A stretch of DNA of 64,000 bases from Thermomonospora catenispora. Lineage in GTDB: Bacteria; Actinomycetota; Actinomycetes; Streptosporangiales; Streptosporangiaceae. Position numbers and translations under genes: made by a program. Location of the stretch: positions 124,001 to 188,000 of the forward strand of contig NZ_RRYT01000004.1 in the NCBI RefSeq assembly GCF_006363815.1, in the 5' to 3' direction. The notes beneath the pieces were generated by a model, which made no database searches, was not told where the DNA came from, and worked only from the letters and a program-made list of their open reading frames with translations. Shown piece after piece: positions 1 to 9,479 of the stretch (position 1 is the first letter of the stretch; every line of letters begins with the position of its first letter).

Positions 1-194
1 TGCTGGCCGTCCTGATGGCGGAGCTGCCGCGCCGCCACGCCCCCGACCGGCGGGTGACGGCCCTGACCTACCGGTTCCGCCGCCCGGTGTTCGCCGGGGA
101 AGGGGTGCTGGTGACCGGCTCCCCGGACGGGAGGCTGGCCGTGATCGACGCCGCCGGGCTGGCCCGGGCGCAGGCGGAGGTGGAACTGTCGTGA
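1..194 (+). CDS. Hotdog-fold (MaoC/FAS1-type) acyl dehydratase, C-terminal fragment
   Basis: Only the last 63 or so codons are inside the window; the start lies upstream. The visible C-terminus reads through a stretch with the FRRPVFAGEGVLVTG pattern, which resembles the second hotdog domain of MaoC-like or mesaconyl-CoA hydratase/HTD2-type dehydratases that hydrate or dehydrate acyl-CoA or acyl-ACP. Its stop codon at 192-194 overlaps the GTG start of the acyl-CoA dehydrogenase, so the two are translationally coupled and probably act in one acyl-CoA pathway. The family call rests on a short fragment. Confidence 0.6.
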   Translation, partial: LAVLMAELPRRHAPDRRVTALTYRFRRPVFAGEGVLVTGSPDGRLAVIDAAGLARAQAEVELS

Positions 195-1351
195 TCGACT
201 ACGAGCTGATCCCCGAGGAACGCGCGATCGTCGAGACCGTCCGGGAGTTCGTCGACCGCGAGGTCCGCCCGGTCGCCCGCGACCTGGAGCACGCCGACGC
301 CTACCCCGAGGACCTCATCGAGCAGATGAAACGGCTGGGGATCTTCGGGCTGGCCGTCCCCGAGCCGTACGGGGAGACCAAGGTCTCCACCCCCTGCTTC
401 GCCCTGGTCACCGAGGAGCTGGCCCGCGGCTGGATGAGCCTGGCCGGGGCGATGGGCGGCCACACCGTCGTCTCCGCGCTGATCCGCGACTTCGGCACCG
501 AGGAGCAGAAAGAGCGCTATCTGCCGCGCATGGCCACCGGCGAGCTGCGCGCCGCGATGGCGCTGACCGAGCCCGGCGGCGGCTCCGACCTGCAGGCGAT
601 GCGGACGACGGCGCGGCCGGAGGGCGACCACTACGTCGTCAACGGCGCCAAGACCTGGATCACCAACGCCCGCCGCGCCGGGCTGATCGCCCTGCTGTGC
701 AAGACCGACCCCTCCGCCCGGCCCGCCCACAAGGGCGTCAGCATCCTGCTGGTGGAGAAGGTCCCCGGCCTGACCGTCTCCCGCGACCTGCCCAAGCTCG
801 GCTACAAGGGCGTCGAGAGCTGCGAGCTGACCTTCGACGACTGCCGCGTCCCCCGCGCCGCCCTGCTCGGCGGCGAAGAGGGGCGGGGGTTCGCGCAGAT
901 GATGAAGGGTCTGGAGATCGGCCGCATCCAGGTCGCCGCCCGCGCCACCGGGGTCGGCCGCGCCGCCTTCGACGACGCCTTCCGCTACGCCCGGCAGCGG
1001 GAGAGCTTCGGCAAGCCGATCTGGCAGCACCAGGCGATCGGCGGCTACCTGGCGGACATGGCCACCAAGCTGACCGCCGCCCGCCGTCTGCTGCTGCACG
1101 CCGCCGAACGCTACGACTCCGGCGCCCGCTGCGACATGGAGGCGGGGATGGCCAAGCTGTTCGCCTCCGAGACCGCCATGGAGATCGCCCTCAACGCCGT
1201 CCGCATCCACGGCGGCTACGGCTACTCCACCGAGTTCGACGTGGAACGCTACTTCCGCGACGCCCCGCTGATGATCATCGGTGAGGGCACCAACGAGATC
1301 CAGCGCAACGTCATCGTCAAACAGCTGATCAGCCGGGGCGGCCTGGTCTGA
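191..1351 (+). CDS. Acyl-CoA dehydrogenase
   Basis: A 386-residue flavoprotein of normal family length that oxidises an acyl-CoA to the 2-enoyl-CoA, passing electrons to ETF. The sequence shows the FAD/substrate-binding segment MALTEPGGGSDLQAM near residue 120 and, near the C-terminus, IGEGTNEIQR, in which Glu365 sits where the medium-chain enzymes carry their catalytic base. The GTG start at 191 overlaps the stop of the upstream dehydratase, so the pair form an operon. The substrate cannot be read from the sequence; short or branched acyl-CoA, or a steroid or polyketide intermediate, are all possible. Confidence 0.93.
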   Translation: MIDYELIPEERAIVETVREFVDREVRPVARDLEHADAYPEDLIEQMKRLGIFGLAVPEPYGETKVSTPCFALVTEELARGWMSLAGAMGGHTVVSALIRDFGTEEQKERYLPRMATGELRAAMALTEPGGGSDLQAMRTTARPEGDHYVVNGAKTWITNARRAGLIALLCKTDPSARPAHKGVSILLVEKVPGLTVSRDLPKLGYKGVESCELTFDDCRVPRAALLGGEEGRGFAQMMKGLEIGRIQVAARATGVGRAAFDDAFRYARQRESFGKPIWQHQAIGGYLADMATKLTAARRLLLHAAERYDSGARCDMEAGMAKLFASETAMEIALNAVRIHGGYGYSTEFDVERYFRDAPLMIIGEGTNEIQRNVIVKQLISRGGLV

Positions 1352-1523
1352 CGCCGCCCGAGGCGGCCGGCGCTCCCTCCGCGGGAGAGCGCCGTCCCGC
1401 CCGAGGCGCCGGAGCGGATGACGGCGGGCGCCGGTGCAGGGGGACGCGGTCCTGACGAAGAGCCCGCCCCGCGCACGGGGAGGGGAGGACGATCCTGTCG
1501 GTGCGGGATGCCACGATGTCGGC

Positions 1524-4500
1524 GTGGTCGACGAGGACATCCCGGTATTCCCCGATTCCTGGCTGACGTCGTTGCATCCGCGGCGGGGCGGGGTGAGCGC
1601 GCCCCCCGTCACACTGGACGAGGACGCCGTCGCATGGGCCCGAGCGGTCTGCATCGAGCTCCAGGCCGACGTCGAGGAGGCGTTGAGGCACCCCGACAGT
1701 GACCCGGTCCTGACGGCCGCCCTGCGCCGGCGGCTGGACGGCGCGGCGGACCCGCTCGGGGCGGCCGTGCAGGCCCTGTTCCTGACCCGCAGGGGCCGGT
1801 GGTACGCCGCCTCGCGGGAGTGGACGCGGGTCGTGGACTGGTGGGTCGCCGAGCACGGCCTGCCGTTCGCCGCGCACGCCTGCGCGGAGACCTTCCGGCT
1901 CCAGGGCTCCGATCGCGGTGAGCCGATCCAGTGCCTGAAGTTCATCGCACCGGGCGAGGAGTTCCCCGCGCATCTGGGCCTGGAGTACGGCGCGGCCCGG
2001 GTGCGGAGGCTGCTCGCCGCGGCCGGAGAGGAGGAGCACCGGCGGGCGGTGGAGCGGCTGGCGGGGTGCCGGGAGCATCCCGCCCAGCGGATCGCCGTGT
2101 CGTTCCTGGTCCCGGACCAGCGGGCCTGGGTGGACGAGTGCTGCCAGGACCCTCCTGTGCACGAGCCGCTGGTGAAGATGCTGTGGTGCTCGCTGAGCTC
2201 GCCCGACCAGCTCGCCGACTTCCGGACCCGGGACCGGCTGGCGTGGTGGCGATACGACCTGGATCTGCTGATCACGGTCGCCGACGGGCTCAGGGCCGCC
2301 GCCGTCCCCCTCCTGACCGCCGCCGCGGAGGGGCACCTGGGGCCGGAGGCCTTCCAGAGGATCTTCGCGCTGCTCGCCGCGCTGCCCTGTGACGAGGCGA
2401 TGGAGGCCCTGGTGGAGCGCCTGGGCCGCCCGTACGCCCACACCGCGCTCCGGCAGGCGGCGCTCAACCACCCGGTCCGGGCGATGCGGCTGCTGGCGCC
2501 CCGGCTGGCCCGGGCGCAGGCGTACCCGACGGGCGAGATGACGCCCGACGCCCATACGGTCGTCGCGGTACGGGACGTCCTGCTCACCTGCCTGCGGGAG
2601 CGGCCCGGGCTGGCGGGCGCCCTGCCCGAGCTGCCGGCCGCCGCCCGCGCGGTCGTGCGGACACTGGCCGCCGAGGCGGAACGGGCGCCCACGGCGCCGG
2701 TGGAGGAGCTGCCGCCGGTGCTGGCGGACCCGCCGTGGCGGTCGGCCGACCGGGGCGGGAGGCGCGCCGGGCGGAAGGCCGGCAGGGTCGCGAAGGTCGC
2801 CGGGTTGGAGCCGCCGGCGGAACGGCGGGTGGTGTGGGGGCCCGGCGAGCGCGAGGCATGGCATCTCACCGCGGGCACCAACCTCGACCTGGAGCCGGGG
2901 CTGCGCGCCGCCTCCGACGGGCCGCCGGCGGGCGCCCCGGAGCCGCCGTTCACCCCCGTCCGGCTGCTGCTGTGCCCGGCCGAGCAGGCCGGCCCGGCGC
3001 TGCGCGACTGGACGCCGGGCATGGAGGAGACCTGGGCGTTCTCGGACTGGGCCAAGTCGATGGTGGCGCGTTTCGAGGCCGATGCGCTGCCGATCGCGCT
3101 CAGCGCCGCGGAGCTGGGCCCGGACTTCCTGGAGGCCCTGCTGCCGCTGCGGAGCGCGGAGACGGCGCGGCTGATGGCCTCCCGGCTCACCAACGGCGTG
3201 CAAAAGAGCCGGCGCGTCGTGCTCGACTGGTTCGCCCGGCACGGGACCGAGGCGGTGCCGCTGCTGGTGCCGGACGCGGTCGGCGACGCCGAACCCAAGC
3301 TCCGCCGTCCCGCCCAGGCCGCGCTCCGGCTGCTGGCCTCCCGGCACGGGGACGAGGAGGTCGCCGCGGCGGCGCGGGTGCACGGCGAGGAGGCCGCGGA
3401 GGCGGTGCGGGCGCTGCTGGCGGCCGACCCGCTGGCACGCGGCAGGCAGCCGAAGATCCCGGAGTGGGCGGATCCGGCGTCGCTGCCGGACCTGCTGCTG
3501 CGCGATCGCCGCCGCGCCCTGCCCGAGCAGGCGGTGCGGGATCTGCTCATGATGTTGGCGAAGAGCCGCCCCGGCACCCTCCACCCCGGCCTCGCCCAGG
3601 TCGCGGAGGCGTGCGACCCGCGGTCGCTGGCCGAGTTCGGGTGGGCGCTGTTCCGCCGCTGGGAGGCCTCCGCGGCCCAGCCCACACACCGCTGGCCGGC
3701 GCCGCAGACGGGCCGGTGGGCGCTGCACCAGCTGGCGTGGAGCGGTGATGCGGAGATCGCCCGCCGCCTGGCCCTGGTGATCCACCGGTGGTCCCTGGAG
3801 GGGGAACAGGCGCTGGTGCTGAACGGGCTGGAGGTGTTGGCCGAGTTCGACACCGCCGAGGCCCTCACCCGGCTTCAGGTGCTGGGGCGCCGGCTGCGGA
3901 AGAAGACGTTCGTCCGGGCCGCCGAGAAGCACGCGGCGAAGGCCGCCGAACGGCTGGGCCTCGCCCCCGGGCAGGTCCCGGACGCACCGCCGCCCGATTT
4001 CGGTCTGGACGCCGACGGCACCCTGACCCTGGACTACGGCCCCCGCCGGTTCACGGTGGTGTTCGACTCCCGGCTCATCGCGCATGTGGTCGACCAGTCC
4101 GGGCGTCGTCGCAAGACGCTGCCCAAGCCCGCCGCCGGCGACGATCCCGAGCTGGCGGCCGAGGCCAGAGGTCGGCTGACGAAGCTGCGCAAGGAGACCG
4201 CCGCGTTCGCCGCCGAGCAGACCGGCCGGCTGGAGCGGGCGATGCGGGAGGGCCGCCGCTGGTCGGCGGAGGAGTTCGAGGCGTTCGTGCGGCACCCCCT
4301 GCTGTGGCACATCGCCGCCCGCCTGGTGTGGATCGTCGAGCCCCCGGCGGGGGAGACGGCCGGAGAGCCGGTGGCGTTCCGCCTGGCCGAGGACCGCACC
4401 CTCGCCGACGTGCACGACGAGCTGTACGAGCTGCCGCCGGACGCCCGGGTGGGGGTGTGCCACCCGGTGGAGCTGGGGCCGTCGCTGAAGGCGTGGCAGG

Positions 4501-4865
4501 AGGTGTTCGACGACTACCAGATCATCCAGCCGTTCCCCCAGCTGCACCGCACCGTCCACGCCCTCACCGACACCGAGCGCCGCACCGGGGTGCTCGACCG
4601 CTCCCGGTTCGGTCCCGACGTGCGGATCAGCGAGCCCAAGCTGTACGCCCGGGGCTGGACCAAGAACCACGGCACCGAGGACAACGCCCTGCGGCACCTG
4701 CCCGGCGGCCTGGTCCTCCTGCTCCACCTGACGGACCTGACCGTCCACCACGTGGACCTGAGGCCCCACCCCATCGAGGGGATCAAGCCCGGTTTCGGCC
4801 CCCTCGATCCCCTCACCGAGACCCTCCTCCTGGAGGACCTCCTCGAGGCGACCGCCGCCGACTGA
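1524..4865 (+). CDS. DUF4132 domain-containing protein
   Basis: A very large (about 1,110 residue) cytoplasmic protein without signal peptide or membrane segments. The C-terminal quarter (YELPPDARVGVCHPVELG, then QPFPQLHRTVHALTD and KLYARGWTKNHG) matches the DUF4132 family, related to the WGR-linked MolR/YehI proteins of unknown biochemical role. The middle is alpha-helical and repeat-like, suggesting HEAT-like scaffolding. The start is uncertain: no good ribosome binding site is visible, the frame is open back to a GTG at 1434, and I chose the GTG at 1524 because the residues before it look like untranslated low-complexity sequence. Function unknown. Confidence 0.85.
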   Translation: MVDEDIPVFPDSWLTSLHPRRGGVSAPPVTLDEDAVAWARAVCIELQADVEEALRHPDSDPVLTAALRRRLDGAADPLGAAVQALFLTRRGRWYAASREWTRVVDWWVAEHGLPFAAHACAETFRLQGSDRGEPIQCLKFIAPGEEFPAHLGLEYGAARVRRLLAAAGEEEHRRAVERLAGCREHPAQRIAVSFLVPDQRAWVDECCQDPPVHEPLVKMLWCSLSSPDQLADFRTRDRLAWWRYDLDLLITVADGLRAAAVPLLTAAAEGHLGPEAFQRIFALLAALPCDEAMEALVERLGRPYAHTALRQAALNHPVRAMRLLAPRLARAQAYPTGEMTPDAHTVVAVRDVLLTCLRERPGLAGALPELPAAARAVVRTLAAEAERAPTAPVEELPPVLADPPWRSADRGGRRAGRKAGRVAKVAGLEPPAERRVVWGPGEREAWHLTAGTNLDLEPGLRAASDGPPAGAPEPPFTPVRLLLCPAEQAGPALRDWTPGMEETWAFSDWAKSMVARFEADALPIALSAAELGPDFLEALLPLRSAETARLMASRLTNGVQKSRRVVLDWFARHGTEAVPLLVPDAVGDAEPKLRRPAQAALRLLASRHGDEEVAAAARVHGEEAAEAVRALLAADPLARGRQPKIPEWADPASLPDLLLRDRRRALPEQAVRDLLMMLAKSRPGTLHPGLAQVAEACDPRSLAEFGWALFRRWEASAAQPTHRWPAPQTGRWALHQLAWSGDAEIARRLALVIHRWSLEGEQALVLNGLEVLAEFDTAEALTRLQVLGRRLRKKTFVRAAEKHAAKAAERLGLAPGQVPDAPPPDFGLDADGTLTLDYGPRRFTVVFDSRLIAHVVDQSGRRRKTLPKPAAGDDPELAAEARGRLTKLRKETAAFAAEQTGRLERAMREGRRWSAEEFEAFVRHPLLWHIAARLVWIVEPPAGETAGEPVAFRLAEDRTLADVHDELYELPPDARVGVCHPVELGPSLKAWQEVFDDYQIIQPFPQLHRTVHALTDTERRTGVLDRSRFGPDVRISEPKLYARGWTKNHGTEDNALRHLPGGLVLLLHLTDLTVHHVDLRPHPIEGIKPGFGPLDPLTETLLLEDLLEATAAD

Positions 4866-4965
4866 CCCCGGGCGGGCCTCGCTCCGCCGTCGCCGCCGGG
4901 CCCCGGCGGGGCGGCCGGAGGAGGCGGTGCGGCCCTGCGGGGCACGGGGCCGCACCGGGCCGGGC

Positions 4966-5691
4966 TCAGCGGCGTCTTCCGGCGCGGGCTGTGACGCGGG
5001 CGCCGCGGAGCCCGGCCCAGCGGCGGCGGTGGAAGATCGGGTCGCAGCCGTAGATGTCGAACTCGATCCCCTGCGGGGCCGCCCCGCCGCCGGTCAGGAG
5101 CGGGGTGAGGGTGCCGAGGATCGCCTCGCCGTGCCGGTGGACGGCGCGGTCGCCGGGGATCTGCTCGCCCGCCCAGGTCAGCTCGTCCCCCGCCAGATGC
5201 AGCGCCCTGGCGGAGCCGGACAGCACCAGCGCGGTGCCGTGGGCGCGCAGGGAGATCAGCGCGTCCTTCTCCCACGGCCGGGGGGAGCGCGGAGAGCGGG
5301 CGGCGGGCGCCTGCGCGGTCAGCGGGCGGCCCCGCGCCGGCCCCTTGTGGATCCGTCGCCGCACCCTCGGCCACGCCGAAGGCCGCAACCGCACGTCGTC
5401 GCGGACGATGAGCAGGTCCATCGGCGTCTCCCCGAGGTGCAGCCAGTGCGCCACGAACGCGGGAGGCTCGCCCGCCGGGGCCGGCACGTGCACGGCGCTG
5501 TGCCCGCTCACCGCCGCCAGCCGGACCAGCGCCCCGAGCCGCAGCAGGTCCGCCCGCGACCCGACCACCATCCCGTAGCCGCTTTGGTGCGGGGACCGCA
5601 GCCACAGGTTCCGCAGCGGCCGGCGCGGCTCGAGCACCCGCCGCAGCTCTCCCGGCCCCGGCGTCCGATAGGAGGTCAGCGGTAGTCGCAT
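4966..5691 (-). CDS. Conserved hypothetical protein downstream of HEAT protein
   Basis: A 241-residue protein starting MRLPLTSYRTPGPGELRRVL and ending in a basic tail. I recognise no family. It lacks a signal peptide and membrane helices; a central Arg/Pro/Ala-rich linker (about residues 105-140) separates two more ordered parts, the second holding an acidic stretch QGIEFDIYGCDPIFHRRRW. The ATG at 5691 lies 22 bases after the stop of the HEAT-repeat gene on the same strand, so the two probably share a transcript. It converges on the DUF4132 gene with about 100 bases between stops. Confidence 0.7.
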   Translation of the reverse strand: MRLPLTSYRTPGPGELRRVLEPRRPLRNLWLRSPHQSGYGMVVGSRADLLRLGALVRLAAVSGHSAVHVPAPAGEPPAFVAHWLHLGETPMDLLIVRDDVRLRPSAWPRVRRRIHKGPARGRPLTAQAPAARSPRSPRPWEKDALISLRAHGTALVLSGSARALHLAGDELTWAGEQIPGDRAVHRHGEAILGTLTPLLTGGGAAPQGIEFDIYGCDPIFHRRRWAGLRGARVTARAGRRR

Positions 5692-5713
5692 GCTCGTCGG
5701 CCGGTGCGGCGGG

Positions 5714-6052
5714 TCAGACGATCAGGCCTTGGGCGCGGGCCTGTGCCAGCGCCCGATGGGCGTCGGGGGTGTCGAGCATCTCCAGGCCCCGCACGGCCCA
5801 GAACTGCAGCGGGTCGTCGCAGTCGTCCAGGTGCCGGGTGAACACGGGCAGGGCCTTGGGGTCGCGGGCCTCGGCGATGAGCTCCAGGAGCAGGCGGCGG
5901 AAATCGGGGTCCTCCTCCCCGGTGAAGGCGGCGATGAGGTCCTCGACGTAGGAGTCGGCGTGTTCGCGCAGGAAGTCGAAGCCCTTCTCGCGTTCGGCGG
6001 GGTCCTGGCTGCGCATGCGTTCCAGGGCGCGCGCGACATGGGGCTCGGGCAC
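5714..6052 (-). CDS. Small HEAT-repeat protein
   Basis: A 112-residue protein (VPEPHVARALERMRSQDPAE at the N-terminus) made of helical pairs such as REHADSYVEDLIAAF and DPKALPVFTRHLDDCDDPLQF, the pattern of HEAT/armadillo-like repeats that act as protein-binding scaffolds. I set the start at the GTG at 6052 because GGGAGG lies just upstream at a proper distance; the open frame continues further upstream but only through repetitive intergenic sequence. It is followed closely by an unknown gene. Immune or ankyrin-like 'neighbour' proteins of this size are common in actinomycetes; partner unknown. Confidence 0.75.
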   Translation of the reverse strand: MPEPHVARALERMRSQDPAEREKGFDFLREHADSYVEDLIAAFTGEEDPDFRRLLLELIAEARDPKALPVFTRHLDDCDDPLQFWAVRGLEMLDTPDAHRALAQARAQGLIV

Positions 6053-6125
6053 CTGCTCCTCCCGGCGTTCGGCGACGTGGGGAATTGTCGCAGAAGGTCG
6101 CAGAAGACGCGGTGTTCGCGCGATG

Positions 6126-6222
6126 CCGGAGAAGTGTCGCGGTCGGGGAGACGCCAGGTCGAGGAGACATCGGGCCGGAGAGGCGCCGGACCGGGGAGAC
6201 GTCGGGTCGGGGAGGCGGCGTT
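6126..6222. repeat. Degenerate 16-bp tandem repeat, six units
   Basis: Six consecutive units of 16 bases (the first 17) with consensus close to YCGGGGAGACGYCGGG, for example at 6143-6158, 6159-6174, 6175-6190, 6191-6206 and 6207-6222. It sits in the 550-bp divergent gap between the HEAT gene and the mrp operon. Just before it, at 6087-6106, the ten-base unit GTCGCAGAAG is perfectly duplicated. Role unknown; could bind a regulator or be a simple slippage product. Confidence 0.7.
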
Positions 6223-6400
6223 CGACGCTCGGATCCGGCGGGGGAGGGAACGGCGGGGCGATGTGGGGGAGGCGGGGCGAGGAAGGCCCCGGTGGGTGGG
6301 GCGACACGGTCCCGGGGCCAAACCGGGTACTCACGTTTCCCCGGCGAACAAGATCATAGACGTTTCGGGTGGCTTTTGGGGATGTCCCTAAAACAAACAT

Positions 6401-6428
6401 CGGTATGAACCGAACAGGGCATCGGTTC
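6401..6428. promoter_or_regulatory. Overlapping inverted repeats upstream of the mrp operon
   Basis: A less GC-rich stretch contains CGGTATGAACCG (6401-6412), a 4-bp-arm inverted repeat, overlapping a 7-bp-arm one (GAACCGA at 6407-6413 with TCGGTTC at 6422-6428). The remainder of 6223-6605 shows no gene. Position about 180 bases ahead of mrpA suggests an operator or leader structure, but no protein or ligand can be assigned. Confidence 0.3.
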
Positions 6429-6605
6429 CCGTGTGAAGGGCCCTGCCCGACCGTTGGGTCGGCAGGCCGGGGCGGGCGGTGAAGAACGGACCGAAGGACG
6501 GCGACCGCGCCCCGGCGACGGGGGAGATCCGCCGTCGCGGGGACGGCGGACGGAGCGGCCGGTCGCGCGCCGGACGAGGGGGGATGCGGTGAAGGGCCTG
6601 CGGCC

Positions 6606-9479
6606 ATGGTGACGCTCGTGGTCTTCCACGCGGTCGTCGCGGTGGCGGTGCCGTGGGCGCTGCGGTGGGACCGGCGGCTGATGGCGCTGGTGGCGGCGCT
6701 GGCCCCGGCGGTGACGGTGCTGTGGACGCTCCGCCAGGCCGGCACGGTGGCCGGCGGCGGGCAGCCCGCCGAGATGATCGAGTGGGTCCCCGAGCTGGGG
6801 CTGGTCCCGCAGTTCCGCCTCGACGGCCTGGCCTGGGTGCTGCTGCTCCTCATCGGTGCGGTCGGAGCGCTGGTCCTGATCTACTCGGCCTGGTACTTCC
6901 CCGCACCGCCCACCCTGGGCGTCGGCGTGCTGGTGGCGTTCGCCGGGGCCATGACCGGCCTGGTGCTGGCCGACAACCTGCTCATCCTGTACGTGTTCTG
7001 GGAGCTGACCACATTGTGCTCCTACCTGCTGATCGGCGGGTTCGCGCCCCAGGACGCCCAGGCCCGGCGGGCGGCCAACCAGGCGCTGATCACCACCACC
7101 GGGTTCGGGCTGGTGATGCTGGCCGGGCTGATCGTGCTGGGCCAGCAGGCGGGCACCTTCACCCTCTCGGCGCTGCTGGCGGACCCGCCCCGCGGCCCCG
7201 CCACGGAGCTGGCGCTGGTGCTGATCCTGCTGGGGGCGTTCGTCAAATCGGCGCAGATGCCGCTGCACGCTTGGCTGCCCTCGGCGATGGTCGCGCCCAC
7301 CCCGGTGAGCGCCTACCTGCACGCGGCGGCGATGGTGCAGGCGGGGGTGTACCTGGTGGCGCGGCTGGCCCCGGCGTTCGCCGACACGACGGTGTGGCGC
7401 CCCCTGGTGATCGTCGTCGGCCTGGTGAGCCTGATCGCGGCGGGCTGGCACGCCCTGTGGCAGGACGACCTCAAGCTCCTGCTGGCGTACGGGACGATCA
7501 GTCAGCTCGGCCTGCTCATGGTGCTGTGCGGGGCCGGGACGCGCACGGCCGCGCTGGCCGGACCGGCGCTGCTGCTGGCCCACGGGCTGTTCAAGGCCCC
7601 GATGTTCCTGGCGGTGGGCGTGGTGGACCGCACCTATGGGACGCGCCTGGGCAGCGCGCTCCACGGGGTGGGACGGCGCATGCCCTGCCTGGGGCTGGCC
7701 ATGGCCGCCGCCGTGGCGTCGATGGCGGGCCTCCCCCCGTTCCTCGGCTTCACGGCCAAGGAGGCGGCGCTGGAGGCGTTCGCCCACCCGGGCCCGGACC
7801 TGGCGGTGTTCACGGGCGTCGCCGCCGGCTCGGTCCTCACCGTGGCGTACGGGATCCGCTTCCTGCAAGGCGCCTTCGGCGGGGACGTCGGCGGAACCGG
7901 CGACAAGCCCCCCTCGCGGAGGGCGTTCTCCCCCGCCCACCTGAGAGGAGTCCTGACCGCCGGACCGCGGGACCCCGTCCCCGGCCTCGCCTGGTGGCCC
8001 ATCGCCGTCTTATCGGCCGCGGGCCTCCTCGCGGGGCTGATCCCCGGGGCGTGGCAGGACCTCATCGGGCCGTACGCCGACCGGTTCACCGCCGCCGCCC
8101 CCTATAAGCTCGCCCTCTGGCACGGGATCGGCCCGCCGCTGGCGGCCTCCGCGGCGATCCTGGCGCTGGGGGTCGGCGTCTACTTCACGGCCCCCCGCGC
8201 CCTGCACGAGGCCACCGGCCGCCTCCCCACCGCACAGGGCGGCTACCGCGCCGCCCTCAAGACGCTGTTCGCGGCGGCCCACCGGCTGACCCGGCGCACC
8301 CAGGTCGGCTCCCTCCCCGCCTACCTGGCGGTCATCGTCGCGACCGTCCTCGCCCTCCCCGGCACGGCCCTGGTGGCGGGCCTCGCCGGGGAGACCGTCC
8401 CGCCCCTGCGGAGCGGAGGGCTGACCCTGTGGGACGACCCCGTCCAGGCCGTGCTCGGCCTCATCGCCGTCACCGGGGCCCTCGCCGCGATGCGGATGCA
8501 CCGCAGGCTGTCGGCCGTGCTCCTGCTCGGCGCGGTCGGCTACGCCATGGTCGGGCTGTTCATCCTGCACGGCGCCCCCGACGTGGCGCTGACCCTGCTG
8601 GTCGTGGAGACCCTCACCCTGATCGTGCTGGTGTTCGTGCTGCGCCGGCTGCCCGAGGACTTCCCGCGGCGTCGCCGCTCACGCCGGCTGCAGTTCCTCT
8701 CGGGGCTGCTGGGGGCCGCCGCCGGCGCGTTCATCGCGTCGCTGCTGGCCGTGATGACGCTCAGCCGGCGCGACCCGCCGGTCGGCCCCGGCTACGTCGC
8801 CCAGGCCCGCGCCGAGAAGGCGGGGAACGTCGTCGACGCCATCCTGGTCGACCTGCGCTCCCTGGACACCACCGGCGAGATCGGCGTGCTCGCCGTCGCC
8901 GCGGTCGGCGTGACGGCGCTGATGCTCGCCGGCATGCACCAAGGCCGCTTCGAACGCCCGCCGCAGGACCCCGGCGGGGGCCGCTGGCTCGCCGCCCCCG
9001 GCCCTCCACCGCTCGGCCCGCCCTCGGTGCTGCTGGCGATCACGGCCCGGCTGCTGATCCCGACGATCCTGGTGTTCTCGATCTACCTGCTGGTGGCGGG
9101 GCATGTGCAGCCCGGCGGCGGATTCGTCGGCGGGCTCGTCGCCGGATCGGCGTTCGTGCTCCGCTACCTCGCCGGGGGCATGCGGGAACTGGCCGCCGCC
9201 CTCCCTTGGCACCCGAACGTCCTCATCGGCGGCGGTCTGGGGCTCGCGCTGCTCACCGGGGCGGTCCCCTGGGCCGTGGGCGGGGCGTTCCTGGAGTCGG
9301 CCGCGGCGGAGTGGACCTGGCCGCTGCTGGGGCACGTCGAGGCGCCGAGCGGCCTGGTGTTCGACCTGGGCGTGTACCTGCTGGTGCTGGGGCTGGTGCT
9401 GAGCCTGCTGCGGTCCCTGGGCACCAGCCTGGAGGAGGAGCCCGACGTCCCGGACGCGTCCCGAGGCGAGGCGCGATGA
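6606..9479 (+). CDS. mrpA: Na+/H+ antiporter subunit A (MrpA with fused MrpB domain)
   Basis: A 957-residue polytopic membrane protein, the largest subunit of the Mrp multi-subunit Na+(K+)/H+ antiporter that expels sodium and maintains cytoplasmic pH. The first two thirds resemble NADH dehydrogenase subunit 5/MrpA (FVKSAQMPLHAWLPSAM around residue 210, with the conserved Lys/His of the proton path; later AHGLFKAPMFLAVG). The last third carries the MnhB-type domain (SIYLLVAGHVQPGGGFVGG), so A and B are fused as in many actinobacteria. The stop overlaps the start of mrpC. The ATG at 6606 opens the operon after a 550-bp gap. Confidence 0.93.
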   Translation: MVTLVVFHAVVAVAVPWALRWDRRLMALVAALAPAVTVLWTLRQAGTVAGGGQPAEMIEWVPELGLVPQFRLDGLAWVLLLLIGAVGALVLIYSAWYFPAPPTLGVGVLVAFAGAMTGLVLADNLLILYVFWELTTLCSYLLIGGFAPQDAQARRAANQALITTTGFGLVMLAGLIVLGQQAGTFTLSALLADPPRGPATELALVLILLGAFVKSAQMPLHAWLPSAMVAPTPVSAYLHAAAMVQAGVYLVARLAPAFADTTVWRPLVIVVGLVSLIAAGWHALWQDDLKLLLAYGTISQLGLLMVLCGAGTRTAALAGPALLLAHGLFKAPMFLAVGVVDRTYGTRLGSALHGVGRRMPCLGLAMAAAVASMAGLPPFLGFTAKEAALEAFAHPGPDLAVFTGVAAGSVLTVAYGIRFLQGAFGGDVGGTGDKPPSRRAFSPAHLRGVLTAGPRDPVPGLAWWPIAVLSAAGLLAGLIPGAWQDLIGPYADRFTAAAPYKLALWHGIGPPLAASAAILALGVGVYFTAPRALHEATGRLPTAQGGYRAALKTLFAAAHRLTRRTQVGSLPAYLAVIVATVLALPGTALVAGLAGETVPPLRSGGLTLWDDPVQAVLGLIAVTGALAAMRMHRRLSAVLLLGAVGYAMVGLFILHGAPDVALTLLVVETLTLIVLVFVLRRLPEDFPRRRRSRRLQFLSGLLGAAAGAFIASLLAVMTLSRRDPPVGPGYVAQARAEKAGNVVDAILVDLRSLDTTGEIGVLAVAAVGVTALMLAGMHQGRFERPPQDPGGGRWLAAPGPPPLGPPSVLLAITARLLIPTILVFSIYLLVAGHVQPGGGFVGGLVAGSAFVLRYLAGGMRELAAALPWHPNVLIGGGLGLALLTGAVPWAVGGAFLESAAAEWTWPLLGHVEAPSGLVFDLGVYLLVLGLVLSLLRSLGTSLEEEPDVPDASRGEAR

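Noticed and set aside
68-4955. Very long open frames on the minus strand (over 1,200 codons) opposite the acyl-CoA dehydrogenase and DUF4132 genes
   Set aside because: They are antisense to clearly coding genes, rich in Arg/Ala/Ser/Pro, and match no family; such shadows are normal at this GC content.
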